From assembly GCA_016840095.1 (NCBI GenBank), contig JAEOSZ010000026.1, positions 1 through 64,000 of the forward strand: a stretch of DNA of 64,000 nt, in the 5' to 3' direction. The position numbers were made by a program, and so were the translations under genes. This document shows, one piece after another, positions 6,612 to 15,866 of this stretch. Below the pieces are notes generated by a model that ran no database searches, was not told where the DNA came from, and worked only from the letters and a program-made list of their open reading frames with translations. The first letter of the stretch is position 1. Every line of letters starts with the position of its first letter. This DNA comes from Candidatus Heimdallarchaeota archaeon (GTDB taxonomy: Archaea > Asgardarchaeota > Heimdallarchaeia > Heimdallarchaeales > Heimdallarchaeaceae).

Positions 6612-7613
6612 ATGGGGCATAGAAGGGTAAGTGCTCCCCATCGGTCATCACTAGGATATCGAAGGGTAAGAGCAAGACGAGTTATCCCTGCACCTCGCGC
6701 ATGGCAACAATACGAGGGTGCTCCCAAGCTGTTAGGATTCTTAGGAATCAAAGCAGGGATGACGCATTGTGCATATATAGAAGATCGACCAAGGAGTCAC
6801 TTGGCGAATAGAGAAGTTACTGTAGCAGTAACTTGCATCGAAACACCTCCAATTGTAATTTTTGGATTACGTGGTTATGAAAAATCAGCTTATGGTCTCA
6901 AGATTGCTGCTGATTTATTATCAATAGAAACCAAAGAGGAATTGAAGCGTAGGCTAAAACCTCCCAAAGAATATGATTTTGACAAAGCTAAGAAGAAATT
7001 CGATGATAAACTTGATAAGATTGTTGAATTGAGAGCTGTTGTTCATACACAACCTTACCTAACCGGTATAGGAATGAAAACACCTCAAATAGCAGAAATC
7101 AAAATCGGATGTAGTGATATAAAGGAAGGTTATGAATATGGTCTTTCTCTTCTTGGAAAAGAACTGTTGATTAGGGATGTGTTCAAAGCAGGAGAATTTG
7201 TTGATTCAATTGGTGTAACTAAAGGTAAAGGTTTCCAAGGACCAGTCAAAAGACATGGAGTCAAAATACTTCAACACAAGTCCAAAGGTACCAAACGTGG
7301 TGTTGGATCAATAGGACCATGGAATCCATCTAGAACTATGTGGACTATTCCACGATATGGACAAATGGGTTTCCATGTGAGAACTGAATACAACAAAAGA
7401 ATAATGCAGATAGGATCTGATGGAGCTCAAATTGTTCCAAAAGGTGGATTTGTAAAATATGGTTTTGTAAAGAACAACTATGTTTTGGTTAAGGGATCTA
7501 TTCCAGGGCCCAAAAAGCGTACTGTAATGATTAGAGATCCAATGAGAAAAGCTCCACAACCAATCAAAGAACCTCAGATTTTGCATATCTCAACAAAGAG
7601 TCAACAAGGTTAG
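6612..7613 (+). CDS. rpl3: large-subunit ribosomal protein uL3
   Basis: uL3, an early-assembling large-subunit protein that reaches the peptidyl transferase centre. It begins MGHRRVSAPHRSSLGYRPR-like, as archaeal/eukaryotic members do, with LLGFLGIKAGMTH soon after. The glycine-rich GVTKGKGFQGPVKRHGVK and MGFHVRTEYN segments are in the second half. GTG 6603 belongs to the GTGAT ribosome-binding site; ATG 6612 follows it by four bases, giving 333 residues. It heads uL3-uL4-uL23-uL2 with tight spacing. Confidence 0.96.
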   Translation: MGHRRVSAPHRSSLGYRRVRARRVIPAPRAWQQYEGAPKLLGFLGIKAGMTHCAYIEDRPRSHLANREVTVAVTCIETPPIVIFGLRGYEKSAYGLKIAADLLSIETKEELKRRLKPPKEYDFDKAKKKFDDKLDKIVELRAVVHTQPYLTGIGMKTPQIAEIKIGCSDIKEGYEYGLSLLGKELLIRDVFKAGEFVDSIGVTKGKGFQGPVKRHGVKILQHKSKGTKRGVGSIGPWNPSRTMWTIPRYGQMGFHVRTEYNKRIMQIGSDGAQIVPKGGFVKYGFVKNNYVLVKGSIPGPKKRTVMIRDPMRKAPQPIKEPQILHISTKSQQG

Positions 7614-7624
7614 GTGTGAGAAAA

Positions 7625-8410
7625 ATGAATGTAACAAAATATTCAATCAAAGGACAAAAAATGAGTGAAAAAGTAGAACTTCCTGAAGTTTTCAGCACCA
7701 CATTCCGACCTGATGTAATTAAGCGTGCAGTTTTAGCTGAACAAACCTGGAAAAGACAACCTAAAGGTGTTAGTCCTCTAGCCGGCCGTATGGTTTCTGT
7801 AGAAAACTGGGGTCCTGGAAGAGGAGCCGCACGTGTACCACGTATTAAAGGTTCTAGAACACATAGTGCTCAAAGGACAGCTTTCATTCCTCAAGCTAGA
7901 GGTGGACATAAAGCACATCCTCCAACAGCAAAGAAAAAGATCATAGAGAAAGTAAATAGAAAAGAACACTTGCTTGCTCTTAAGTCTGCTATAGCTTATA
8001 CTGCATCTAAAACTGCAGTAGGAGATAGAGGACATAGATTTGAAGATAAAATGGAATTTCCTATTGTTGTAGAATCAAAAGCTGAAACCATAGAGAAAAC
8101 ACAAGATGTAGTTAGATTCTTAGGAAATCTTGGTTTGTCTTTAGAGCTCATGAGAATTAAATTAGGTAAAAAAGTTCGAGCTGGTAAAGGTAAAGGAAGA
8201 GGACGAAAATACAAAGTTCCTGTTGGACCATTAATTGTTGTAGGCGATAAAGAATGTGCATTATCCAAAGCAGGAAGGAACATTCTTGGAACCAAAGTTA
8301 TTTCAGTTAATGAATTATCAACAGAGGCTTTAGCCCCAGGAACTTATCCCGGAAGACTTACTATTTGGACTGAAGATGCAATTAAATCTTTAGGAGAAAG
8401 GTTTGGGTGA
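7625..8410 (+). CDS. rpl4: large-subunit ribosomal protein uL4
   Basis: uL4 lines the nascent-peptide exit tunnel. The protein shows GRMVSVENWGPGRGAARVPR, TAFIPQARGGHKAHPP and a basic GKGKGRGRKYKVPVGPL region, all archaeal/eukaryotic type. GTG 7616 lies in the GGTGTGAG ribosome-binding site; ATG 7625 is the start, giving 261 residues. It follows uL3 after 11 bases and ends six bases before uL23. Confidence 0.95.
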   Translation: MNVTKYSIKGQKMSEKVELPEVFSTTFRPDVIKRAVLAEQTWKRQPKGVSPLAGRMVSVENWGPGRGAARVPRIKGSRTHSAQRTAFIPQARGGHKAHPPTAKKKIIEKVNRKEHLLALKSAIAYTASKTAVGDRGHRFEDKMEFPIVVESKAETIEKTQDVVRFLGNLGLSLELMRIKLGKKVRAGKGKGRGRKYKVPVGPLIVVGDKECALSKAGRNILGTKVISVNELSTEALAPGTYPGRLTIWTEDAIKSLGERFG

Positions 8411-8416
8411 TGAAAA

Positions 8417-8677
8417 ATGGATCCGTATAAAGTTATAAAGAAACCACTTATCTCAGAAAAAGACTTTGAGTTAATAGAAAAAGAAAACAAATTGGTTCTA
8501 TGGGTTGATCTTAGAGCAACTAAGAAGCAAATTAAGGAAGCAATTGAAATCCTTTACAATGTCAAGGTAGATAAGGTTAACACACTAATAACTCCCAAAG
8601 GAACAAAGAAAGCATACGTAAGACTAAGTGAATTTGATGATGCCGCAGACATTGCATCACGAATGGGATTATTCTAA
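8417..8677 (+). CDS. rpl23: large-subunit ribosomal protein uL23
   Basis: An 86-residue uL23 that sits at the exit of the ribosomal tunnel and is a docking site for SRP. It contains [14 protein letters not shown] at the start and [20 protein letters not shown] with the KAYVRL strand later. GGTGAT overlaps the uL4 stop, five bases before the ATG, consistent with translational coupling. Confidence 0.96.
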   Translation: MDPYKVIKKPLISEKDFELIEKENKLVLWVDLRATKKQIKEAIEILYNVKVDKVNTLITPKGTKKAYVRLSEFDDAADIASRMGLF

Positions 8678-8688
8678 AGGTGATATGA

Positions 8689-9423
8689 ATGGGTAAAAAA
8701 ATATTAGTTCAGAGACGCGGAAGAGGAACATCACAGTTCAGAGCAGCATCTCATAAGAAGAAAGGTAGCGTGAAATACAGGAAAGTTGCTAAAGTCGAAT
8801 ATTCAGGAAAGATTATTGGACATGTCAAGGATATTGTTCATGACCCTGGTCGAGGAGCACCTGTAGCTAAAGTTCTTTTTGAGGATGGTCTCAAGAAAAT
8901 TATACTGCCTTCTGAAGGTGTTCGAGTAGGTCAACAAGTTGAATATGGAGCTGGAGCTGCAGTTCAACTTGGTAACACTATGCCTTTACAATCAATTCCT
9001 GATGGTTCTCCAGTTTTCAACATTGAATTGACACCAGGAGATGGTGGACGATTAATAAGAGCTAGTGGTGGTTATGCAACTATCTTAGGACGTGACAAAG
9101 GTAAAGTTACTGTACAGCTTCCTAGTGGAGAAATGAAAGAAATTCCTCAAAGATGCAGAGCCACAATTGGAATTGTTGCAGGAGGAGGAAGGACAGAGAA
9201 ACCCTTTGTCAAAGCAGGAAATATGCACCATCATAAGAAAGCTAAAGGTCATTACTATCCTAAAGTAAGAGGTGTAGCAATGAATCCAGTTTCACATCCA
9301 CATGGTGGTGGTGCTCATCAAAGTCCTCCACGTTCAACTACTGTTTCCAGACATGCTCAGCCTGGTAGAAAAGTAGGTTTGATTGCTGCAAAAAGAAGTG
9401 GTAGAAGAAGAGGTAAGAAATAA
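8689..9423 (+). CDS. rpl2: large-subunit ribosomal protein uL2
   Basis: uL2, needed for subunit association and peptidyl transfer. The 244-residue length is typical. It contains MGKKILVQRRGRG at the start, a central SH3/OB region, and the C-terminal VRGVAMNPVSHPHGGG segment with the conserved histidine, followed by GRKVGLIAAKRSGRRRGKK. GGTGAT-N4-ATG fixes the start. In most archaea uS19, uL22 and uS3 follow; here a T-rich terminator ends the operon. Confidence 0.97.
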   Translation: MGKKILVQRRGRGTSQFRAASHKKKGSVKYRKVAKVEYSGKIIGHVKDIVHDPGRGAPVAKVLFEDGLKKIILPSEGVRVGQQVEYGAGAAVQLGNTMPLQSIPDGSPVFNIELTPGDGGRLIRASGGYATILGRDKGKVTVQLPSGEMKEIPQRCRATIGIVAGGGRTEKPFVKAGNMHHHKKAKGHYYPKVRGVAMNPVSHPHGGGAHQSPPRSTTVSRHAQPGRKVGLIAAKRSGRRRGKK

Positions 9424-9433
9424 TACCTCATTC

Positions 9434-9459
9434 CTTTTTATTTTTTATTTGTTATTTTT
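9434..9459 (+). terminator. T-rich terminator after uL2
   Basis: Runs of T (TTCCTTTTTATTTTTTATTT and a further TTTTT) begin 10 bases after the uL2 stop. This ends the uL3-uL2 operon before any uS19 gene. Confidence 0.55.
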
Positions 9460-9594
9460 CAGTTTTAACATCCTATGTATTATCAGATAACAATACCAAA
9501 GGATGACATATCTATATAAACAAACTCAACTTGATGTACAAAAAATAGTCATTATAAAGTCTATATCAATTAGATATTTAGGAGATAACTTAAG

Positions 9595-10338
9595 ATGGAT
9601 GATAAAAAAGAAAGTGTGCAAGTTGAATTTATTTTCAATGAACCTCAGAATTTTGAAGGTTGTACATTATTGAATGGATGGCATGGAATAGGTGAATGTG
9701 GGTTTATCTCAATGAGTCATCTTGTTGACAACCTCAAGGCTGAAAGAATTGGTTTTATAATTACAAATAATATTCCACAATTTATTACAATAAAGAATGA
9801 GAAAATTACTTTTCCCTTTGAAATATATAGAAAGGATAACTTGGTAGTTGTTCTACCAATATTTGAACCAATAAAATCTGAACATCTAGCTTTTACAAAA
9901 ACAATAGTTGAATGGTCTGTAAAAGAGAAATTCAAGCAATCGATTCTAATTGGAGGATTGGATAGAAGATTAAAAGATGATAATGAATTGAAAGCGATAT
10001 ACACTCAAGCATTTAAAGAAAAGAGACCAGAAGTAGAAATTCCAGTCTTAGATGAAGGATTATATGTGACAGGACCTTTGGCATATATGTTAATGTTCTA
10101 TGAATTAAACAATTTTCCAACAATAGCTATTTTACCTTATGCTGAACGTTCAAGACCAGATCCAATAGCAGCTAGTGTTGCTGTCAATGCTATCAATGAA
10201 GTACTTGATATCGAAATCAATGTTCAAGAACTTTTAGAAGAAGCAGAAAGAATTGAGAAGGAAATTGAATCATTGTTACAGGCTAGTAAAACAAGAAAAG
10301 AAACAAGCACAGATTCTGATAAAGGAATGTTTGTTTAA
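9595..10338 (+). CDS. PAC2-family proteasome assembly chaperone
   Basis: A 247-residue protein of the PAC2 family (archaeal PbaA/PbaB; eukaryotic PAC1/PAC2), which helps alpha-ring assembly or binds the 20S core. Features are the N-terminal GWHGIGECGFISMSHLVD, a central LIGGLDRRL strand-turn, GPLAYMLMFYELNNFPTIAILPYAE, and a C-terminal coiled helix. It ends GMFV, loosely like the HbYX tails that dock into the alpha ring, with Phe in the Tyr place. It has its own promoter region (TATATAAAC about 80 bases upstream, and others). It converges with Nog1. The family call is good; the client is inferred. Confidence 0.85.
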   Translation: MDDKKESVQVEFIFNEPQNFEGCTLLNGWHGIGECGFISMSHLVDNLKAERIGFIITNNIPQFITIKNEKITFPFEIYRKDNLVVVLPIFEPIKSEHLAFTKTIVEWSVKEKFKQSILIGGLDRRLKDDNELKAIYTQAFKEKRPEVEIPVLDEGLYVTGPLAYMLMFYELNNFPTIAILPYAERSRPDPIAASVAVNAINEVLDIEINVQELLEEAERIEKEIESLLQASKTRKETSTDSDKGMFV

Positions 10339-10363
10339 ATTCCTTTTATCAAATTCTTTATTT

Positions 10364-11479
10364 CTAGAATGTGTAATCTATTTTTTCTTCATCAGATTGT
10401 AAGAACTCATCTGATATCGTTAGTTTTAGTATTTCCTTGAATTTTTCAGATTGTAGTACTGAGTTTTTAACAACATGTTCTATTTCTTCTATTAGTGGTT
10501 TTAGTGAATTTATATCTGTAATTGTAATCTGGAACTCTGTTTTTAGATTATTTTTACCTTCAACTATTTCTTTTTCGGATAAAAGATCAATCTTATTCAA
10601 TACTCGTATAATTGGTACATTAGGAAATTCTCTTTCAATATCCTCAAAGAGATTGAATTGTTCTTCAAGAGAAATGGTTGCATCTTCTGATATGTCAAAC
10701 ATAAAGAGAATAATGTCTGAGATATGTCTAATTGATACTATGCTTTGTCTTTCAATCAGATTTCTCTCACGAAATGGTCTGTCTAGAAGACCTGGAGTAT
10801 CAACAACTTGTATATTAGTCATTCCTATGTCTCTATGACCAAAAACAATTTCTTTTGTTGTAAAGGGATATTCTCCAACTTCAGGCTTCCCTGTGGATAT
10901 CTCTCGAACTAACGATGATTTTCCAACATTTGGGGCTCCTGCTATAACAACTGTAGGATAATCTACATTGAAATCAGGAACTGTTTTGAGTTTCTTTATG
11001 CTCCTAATAAGATAATTAATATCTCCCCTTGCTTTCTTAACTAAAGATGCCATTCTTCCATTTGCTTGATTTCTGATCTCAGCCATTTCTTCAGGATGAT
11101 CAGTTTCTTTTAACCTAGCAATATGATCTCGTTCCATTTCCTTTATTTGTTTCTCAATACCACCTAATCGGCCTAAGATTCTTCTAATATCATCAATATT
11201 ACTTAATAAGTCACAAATCTCTCCGTAAAACGGATGAAGACTTTCAATCCAAGGAAATTGATTAATGATTCTTTCTAGTTTTTCTGTAATAATAAATGCT
11301 AAACTAGAAATTTTTTCTCTTTCAAAATTAGCTATTTTTTCCTCTCTTGAAATTCTTCGCTTTTTTGTTTTCATTCTAAGATTTGAGGTTTGTTTAAAAG
11401 CAACTGATAATATCTCATCTGCAGGAGAGATATAACTAACCCTTCTAAATGGATTCCCACTGTATCGTTGTTTTGACAA
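10364..11479 (-). CDS. nog1: Nog1-type GTPase, ribosome assembly
   Basis: A GTPase of the OBG/Nog1 group, which acts in late large-subunit assembly. An N-terminal helical domain begins SGNPFRRV. The G domain follows with G1 GAPNVGKSS, G2 YPFTTKEIVFG, G3 DTPGLLDRP and G4 NKIDLL. The open frame begins at GTG 11488, but that GTG is part of a GTGAT ribosome-binding site and a TTG four bases further on (11479) fits the spacing used by neighbours, so I place the start there (371 residues). It lies 13 bases after trpS on the same strand and is probably co-transcribed. Confidence 0.9.
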   Translation of the reverse strand: MSKQRYSGNPFRRVSYISPADEILSVAFKQTSNLRMKTKKRRISREEKIANFEREKISSLAFIITEKLERIINQFPWIESLHPFYGEICDLLSNIDDIRRILGRLGGIEKQIKEMERDHIARLKETDHPEEMAEIRNQANGRMASLVKKARGDINYLIRSIKKLKTVPDFNVDYPTVVIAGAPNVGKSSLVREISTGKPEVGEYPFTTKEIVFGHRDIGMTNIQVVDTPGLLDRPFRERNLIERQSIVSIRHISDIILFMFDISEDATISLEEQFNLFEDIEREFPNVPIIRVLNKIDLLSEKEIVEGKNNLKTEFQITITDINSLKPLIEEIEHVVKNSVLQSEKFKEILKLTISDEFLQSDEEKIDYTF

Positions 11480-11492
11480 ACAAATCACTCTC

Positions 11493-12602
11493 TTAATCTA
11501 ATACTGATAAATCAATTTCGTGTTCGAAATATTTATCCAAATTCTTTATTACTTCTTCTTTTCTTCTGTTGAACTCTTCTTGATATTTCAATACCATATC
11601 TATCAGATTTGGCTTGCAATCAAGACCACAGATAAGATCTCCACCTCTACAATCAACCTCAATCTTGTCGAGTTCATCATCATCTTTGACGAAGTATTTT
11701 GTGAACCAATCAAAAACTGTGCAAATCTCTGGATTAGCCCCTAATTCTCTCTGTTCTTTAATTGTAGTTCTTCCCCCAGTTAAGGCATTCATGATTTTTT
11801 TCTTAATTTTCTCGGGTTTATCTCTTAGAAAAACACAAGTTTCCTCAATAGATGATGACATGGGTCCTCCTGTTAAACCTTTGAGATATTTTATGTATAA
11901 GGAAGAAGGAAGGGTAATCTTTCTCTTTCTTGCAACATCTCTTGTTAATCTCATATATACATCTTGATCCAAACCAATAGGAACTACTACTGGAAGATCA
12001 AAATCTGTAGTTGGATGAAGGATGTGTGCTGCTTGTATATTAGTATAATTAACAATTCCTGTGTTTTCTTCTCCAGTTAATCCAAGTGCTGCTTTAACTG
12101 CATTGAAGGTTTGATTCACAGAAAATATTAGCGCTAGCTCATGATATCTTGGTGTTTTACTTGAGATATAAGCTTGTACGTTCTCAGGTTTGAATCCAAT
12201 GGCAAAGATATCAATTGCATTTTGTAAAGAAAGTTTGTATGTATCCTCTAGTGATTTTATTTTCCGAAAAACATATTTTTCATCATCAGAGAATGGCAAA
12301 AAATATGTGCAATCATATTTATCTTGTAAATATCTAATTAGATCATATAGGATTAGATGACCGAAATGCAGATCATTTGAGGGACCTCTACCACTAATAA
12401 TCGCAAAGGATTTCTTCTGTTCTACCCTATTAAGAATTTTATCGAAATCTCTATGAGCAAAAACTACTCCTCTTCTGAAAAAGAGATTTTCAGTTCCTAT
12501 TCTTGGAAGTATCTTGTTTACTTTAGCTATTCCAAATTCTGATAGAATCTTTTCATAATCTTCTCTTTTTTCAATATCGTGGGGTTCTATATTCTGATTC
12601 AT
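11493..12602 (-). CDS. trpS: tryptophanyl-tRNA synthetase
   Basis: A class I aminoacyl-tRNA synthetase of the archaeal/eukaryotic TrpRS type, charging tRNA-Trp. The HIGH-equivalent is SGRGPSNDLHFGHL at about residues 70-83, and VVPIGLDQDVYMRLTRDVA and the C-terminal helical anticodon region are as in the family. The KMSKS-equivalent reads GGPMSSS, so the first lysine is replaced by proline, whereas KMSSS or KMSAS is usual. Length (369) is normal. The divergent ADP-dependent kinase shares the upstream region. Confidence 0.93.
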   Translation of the reverse strand: MNQNIEPHDIEKREDYEKILSEFGIAKVNKILPRIGTENLFFRRGVVFAHRDFDKILNRVEQKKSFAIISGRGPSNDLHFGHLILYDLIRYLQDKYDCTYFLPFSDDEKYVFRKIKSLEDTYKLSLQNAIDIFAIGFKPENVQAYISSKTPRYHELALIFSVNQTFNAVKAALGLTGEENTGIVNYTNIQAAHILHPTTDFDLPVVVPIGLDQDVYMRLTRDVARKRKITLPSSLYIKYLKGLTGGPMSSSIEETCVFLRDKPEKIKKKIMNALTGGRTTIKEQRELGANPEICTVFDWFTKYFVKDDDELDKIEVDCRGGDLICGLDCKPNLIDMVLKYQEEFNRRKEEVIKNLDKYFEHEIDLSVLD

Positions 12603-12782
12603 CTTTACACCTCTTAAATAAAAAATGATTATTAAAAGCTTGATTATATGGAAGTGGATTATACTCTACTACACTGTTTTTTGAACAAAACCTAGTAGAA
12701 GCTATTTCCAGTCCAAGTTACCACACTCAATTGTTTTTCTAGAAAAATACTTTATAAGACTATCGTATAAATAGAATTGGCA

Positions 12783-14198
12783 ATGAATAATTGGAATGAA
12801 TTGTATTCTAAGACGTTGGAACAAATATCTAAAGAGGATATAAGAAACAAAAAAACAATCGTTGGTTTTAATGTTAATGTAGATAAAATAATTGAAATCA
12901 GACCAGAATCATTTAACAAGATATTGCTTGAGGGAATAAATCTAGAATTAAAAGACGGTAAGATAGAACTACCTACTAGAGTCAATTCTATAGAGGATTT
13001 CTTCTCTTTTCTTGTGTTCTCTATTATGGAGGGTAAAGCACTTGAAATAGTATTTTCATCAGAAGCTATTGCAAACTGGATTGAAAATAATTTTGAGATT
13101 AAAAATGACCAAATAGGTGGTCAAGCAGGCATAATTGCTAATTTATTCAAAAGTATTGAAGTAAGTGATGTATTGCTAAGTATGCCAACATTTGATCCTC
13201 AACTTGCTAATTTACTTGATCCTTCACTTCTAACTATTGTCGAAGAAGATAATTCATATTCAATTCAAGAAATAAGTAAACTAGAATTCAAAGATAAAGA
13301 ACCTCTTTCTCATTATATTTTTGAGTTCAAAAAAGGTAATTATGAATTTAAATCAATGAAATTTAACTGTTCAAGAGATAATCGGTTTATTTTTACCTAC
13401 GATGAAATTAATACTCTAGTTAAGTTTAATAGAGGTTTTCATGAATTTAGTCCTAATTTTGTTAGTAGCTATTCTCTCGCAATACTTTCAGGTTTTTGCT
13501 TAGCAAATGAAAAATTAGGTTCATTTGAAGAGATATTCCACCCAGCAATAAAAATGATAAAGAAATGGAAACAGATTAATCCTGATTTATTCATCCATGT
13601 AGAATTATCTTCTAGCTTTAATGCTAAAAAAAGAAATCATATCAAAGAAAACATCTTTCCATTGGTAAATTCAATAGGTGTGAATGAACAAGAAATACTG
13701 CTCTTCTCTTCAATTGATGAAGATCATAAAGAATTAAAACTTGATCAGAAGAACACTTCCATCTCTTTTTTCCAATTACTACACAAGTTATTTTCACAGT
13801 ATCCTCACTTAAGAATACATCTCCATTATCTTGGATATTTTCTTGTGATATCTCCAGTAATGGAGAAAAAAGAAGCAGAAAGAGCTAGAACAGCTCTTAT
13901 TATGTCGTCCATATTTACTGCTTCAAAAGCAAAAGAAGGTACAATTGAATCATTTGAAGATATATATGAACTTGACCTAAATCTATCCTCCAGAGGTTTT
14001 GAAGAACTTAAGAAACTCAACACTTACCTAGAATCAAAGTATGATGTAATAGGAAGCTTACATGATACAGGTATAGTAGAAACCTCTTCCTTTTCCTTAA
14101 TTGGAATACCAACAATTCTAGTGAAAAATCCTCAAAAGTTAGTTGGTCTTGGTGATACAATTTCGTCCATAGCTGTTCTTTTTGATACAAATGATTAG
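12783..14198 (+). CDS. ADP-dependent glucokinase/phosphofructokinase family protein
   Basis: A member of the ADP-dependent sugar kinase family of the modified archaeal glycolysis, which uses ADP to phosphorylate glucose or fructose 6-phosphate. Visible marks are GFNVNVDKI near the start, IGGQAGIIANLF, HVELSSSF, and the C-terminal GLGDTISS with the catalytic aspartate in the GxGD motif. Length (471) is normal. TTG 12777 is in frame, but ATG 12783 is preferred: a TATA box (TTTATAAG) about 28 bases upstream suggests a leaderless message. The substrate cannot be settled by eye. Confidence 0.85.
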   Translation: MNNWNELYSKTLEQISKEDIRNKKTIVGFNVNVDKIIEIRPESFNKILLEGINLELKDGKIELPTRVNSIEDFFSFLVFSIMEGKALEIVFSSEAIANWIENNFEIKNDQIGGQAGIIANLFKSIEVSDVLLSMPTFDPQLANLLDPSLLTIVEEDNSYSIQEISKLEFKDKEPLSHYIFEFKKGNYEFKSMKFNCSRDNRFIFTYDEINTLVKFNRGFHEFSPNFVSSYSLAILSGFCLANEKLGSFEEIFHPAIKMIKKWKQINPDLFIHVELSSSFNAKKRNHIKENIFPLVNSIGVNEQEILLFSSIDEDHKELKLDQKNTSISFFQLLHKLFSQYPHLRIHLHYLGYFLVISPVMEKKEAERARTALIMSSIFTASKAKEGTIESFEDIYELDLNLSSRGFEELKKLNTYLESKYDVIGSLHDTGIVETSSFSLIGIPTILVKNPQKLVGLGDTISSIAVLFDTND

Positions 14199-14292
14199 AT
14201 TAACCTTATAAGTAAATTTTACTTCTTGAAGAATTCTTGTGCTTAAATATCTTCTTTTTACTAGAATATTGATTAATAAAAAAATTGAATAA

Positions 14293-15705
14293 ATGAGTAG
14301 ATATCCTATGAATACTGTCTTTTCTGCTAGTGATGGAAATAACAATTTGAACTTAAATCAAAACCACAATGAAAATGTTATCCTATTTGAGCTCTCAAAT
14401 AGCGATATAGGCGCAAAGATATTCAATTTAACTAATGAACTAAATTCAAGAGGAATAATGTTTTCCTTCTGGATAACAAAGAAAAGAAAATATCTACTCA
14501 TTTACAAAATAAGTCAAGTTTCATTAAGCAAAGAAACACTTGAAAACTTGTTAAAGCACCTAAAATCAACTTATTCTCTAAGAATCGAGACAAATCTTGC
14601 CAATTTCTTTATACCTACTATTAAGAAAATTGAACAAGATGGAAAAATCATAACTTTAACTCATGAAGATAATTCAAAACAACATGTGTTAGCATGCCAA
14701 TTAGTAAGTTTGGATTTGGAAGCTGACACAATAGTTAAGAGATTTACACAATTTACTAACGATTTGGTTGAAGCTGATGTATTTTCTATTAATATCTCTC
14801 AATTTGCTTCGAATGAAAGAAATCAGCAAAACATCCCAACATTGGGAGTTTTCTTCATAGCAAGAAGCCATGATAAAAATTCAATAAAGGAAAAGGAAGC
14901 AATTCTACTAAGATATCTTAAAGCGAGTACAGTCAAGCTAAACGGACAAATAGCTTTTCTTACAAAGCGTGATATCGTAAGACACAAAACAAATTTTCAA
15001 TATTTCGTTCCTTGGATCAAACACAATGTATTCATCAACGATTTAGTAAATATAGTAAGATTGTTGCCACCAATTAAGATAGAAGTTCCAAAGAAAACAA
15101 TCAAGGCTGATACTAAGGAAAAGAAAAAGGAAATAGAAAGGAAAATAACAGTTCCAGAACAAAATCAGAAAAATGTAGTTTCCCTTCCATTTCCAAATGC
15201 TAAAAAGCCTTTTCCAAGCATCAGAAGAGAAGATTTCAAAATTCCAAAAATCATCAATGCAAAGGATTTACCTAAAGAGGATATAGAAAAATATGTTCCA
15301 AGTCAAATTGATGATCTTTCAGTTCCTGTTCCAAGAACAATGAATCCAGTTTTTGATGCAGAATATTTGAAAGTTAGAATAAGCAAAACATTCAAGGATT
15401 TTGAATTCAAAGAATCCCTAATATTTGAGGAAAACTTTGATTTAGTCTTGCGTAAGGGTTCTTCTTATGTTTTTGTGAAATTTTTTCAAGATATACTAAC
15501 TCAAAATCATGCATACAAAATAATTGAAAATTTGAGTTCTATAGCTGGATTAAGAAATCAATTCCTATGCATTGTTGTAGCAGATGTAGTGGATGAAATA
15601 TCAAGAAAACTCCTGAGTGAATATAATGTATTGCACCTAACCGTTACTGATGTACTTGTTAGTGATAAGCTGAAAGCAAAAATATATGGGACAATTTTAG
15701 CATGA
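14293..15705 (+). CDS. uncharacterised 470-residue protein
   Basis: No family recognised. The N-terminal 250 residues read as mixed alpha/beta, perhaps two related domains. A charged Lys/Glu- and Pro-rich linker covers about 260-340. The C-terminal 110 residues show a strand pair FDLVLRKGSSYVFVKFF followed by helix and a FLCIVVADVV strand. That arrangement resembles a PD-(D/E)XK nuclease core (Asp in FDLVL, Lys in FVKFF), but the acidic residue before the lysine is missing, so it would be a degenerate relative. There is no membrane segment. It lies alone on the plus strand, 95 bases after the ADP-kinase. Confidence 0.7.
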   Translation: MSRYPMNTVFSASDGNNNLNLNQNHNENVILFELSNSDIGAKIFNLTNELNSRGIMFSFWITKKRKYLLIYKISQVSLSKETLENLLKHLKSTYSLRIETNLANFFIPTIKKIEQDGKIITLTHEDNSKQHVLACQLVSLDLEADTIVKRFTQFTNDLVEADVFSINISQFASNERNQQNIPTLGVFFIARSHDKNSIKEKEAILLRYLKASTVKLNGQIAFLTKRDIVRHKTNFQYFVPWIKHNVFINDLVNIVRLLPPIKIEVPKKTIKADTKEKKKEIERKITVPEQNQKNVVSLPFPNAKKPFPSIRREDFKIPKIINAKDLPKEDIEKYVPSQIDDLSVPVPRTMNPVFDAEYLKVRISKTFKDFEFKESLIFEENFDLVLRKGSSYVFVKFFQDILTQNHAYKIIENLSSIAGLRNQFLCIVVADVVDEISRKLLSEYNVLHLTVTDVLVSDKLKAKIYGTILA

Positions 15706-15866
15706 AGCAACTTTTTATCGATTGATTTTCATGAAATCTTGGTGTAAAAAGGCTTGATGTACTGATAGAAAACAACTGTAATTTTTTTTCATGGTTTGTT
15801 TAAAGAATTAGATAAAAAGCTTCAGTATTACAGAGACTTTTTATTAGTGCAAAGAAGTTAACCAAT

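Noticed and set aside
12716..12740. GTTACCACACTC as a third copy of the TCTTACCAC dyad
   Set aside because: The left arm is only partly matched and there is no GTGGTAAG partner at the proper distance.
15706..15866. Possible C/D box small RNA before the 130-residue protein
   Set aside because: TGATG and CTGA occur but too close together and without a second box pair or guide-length spacing.
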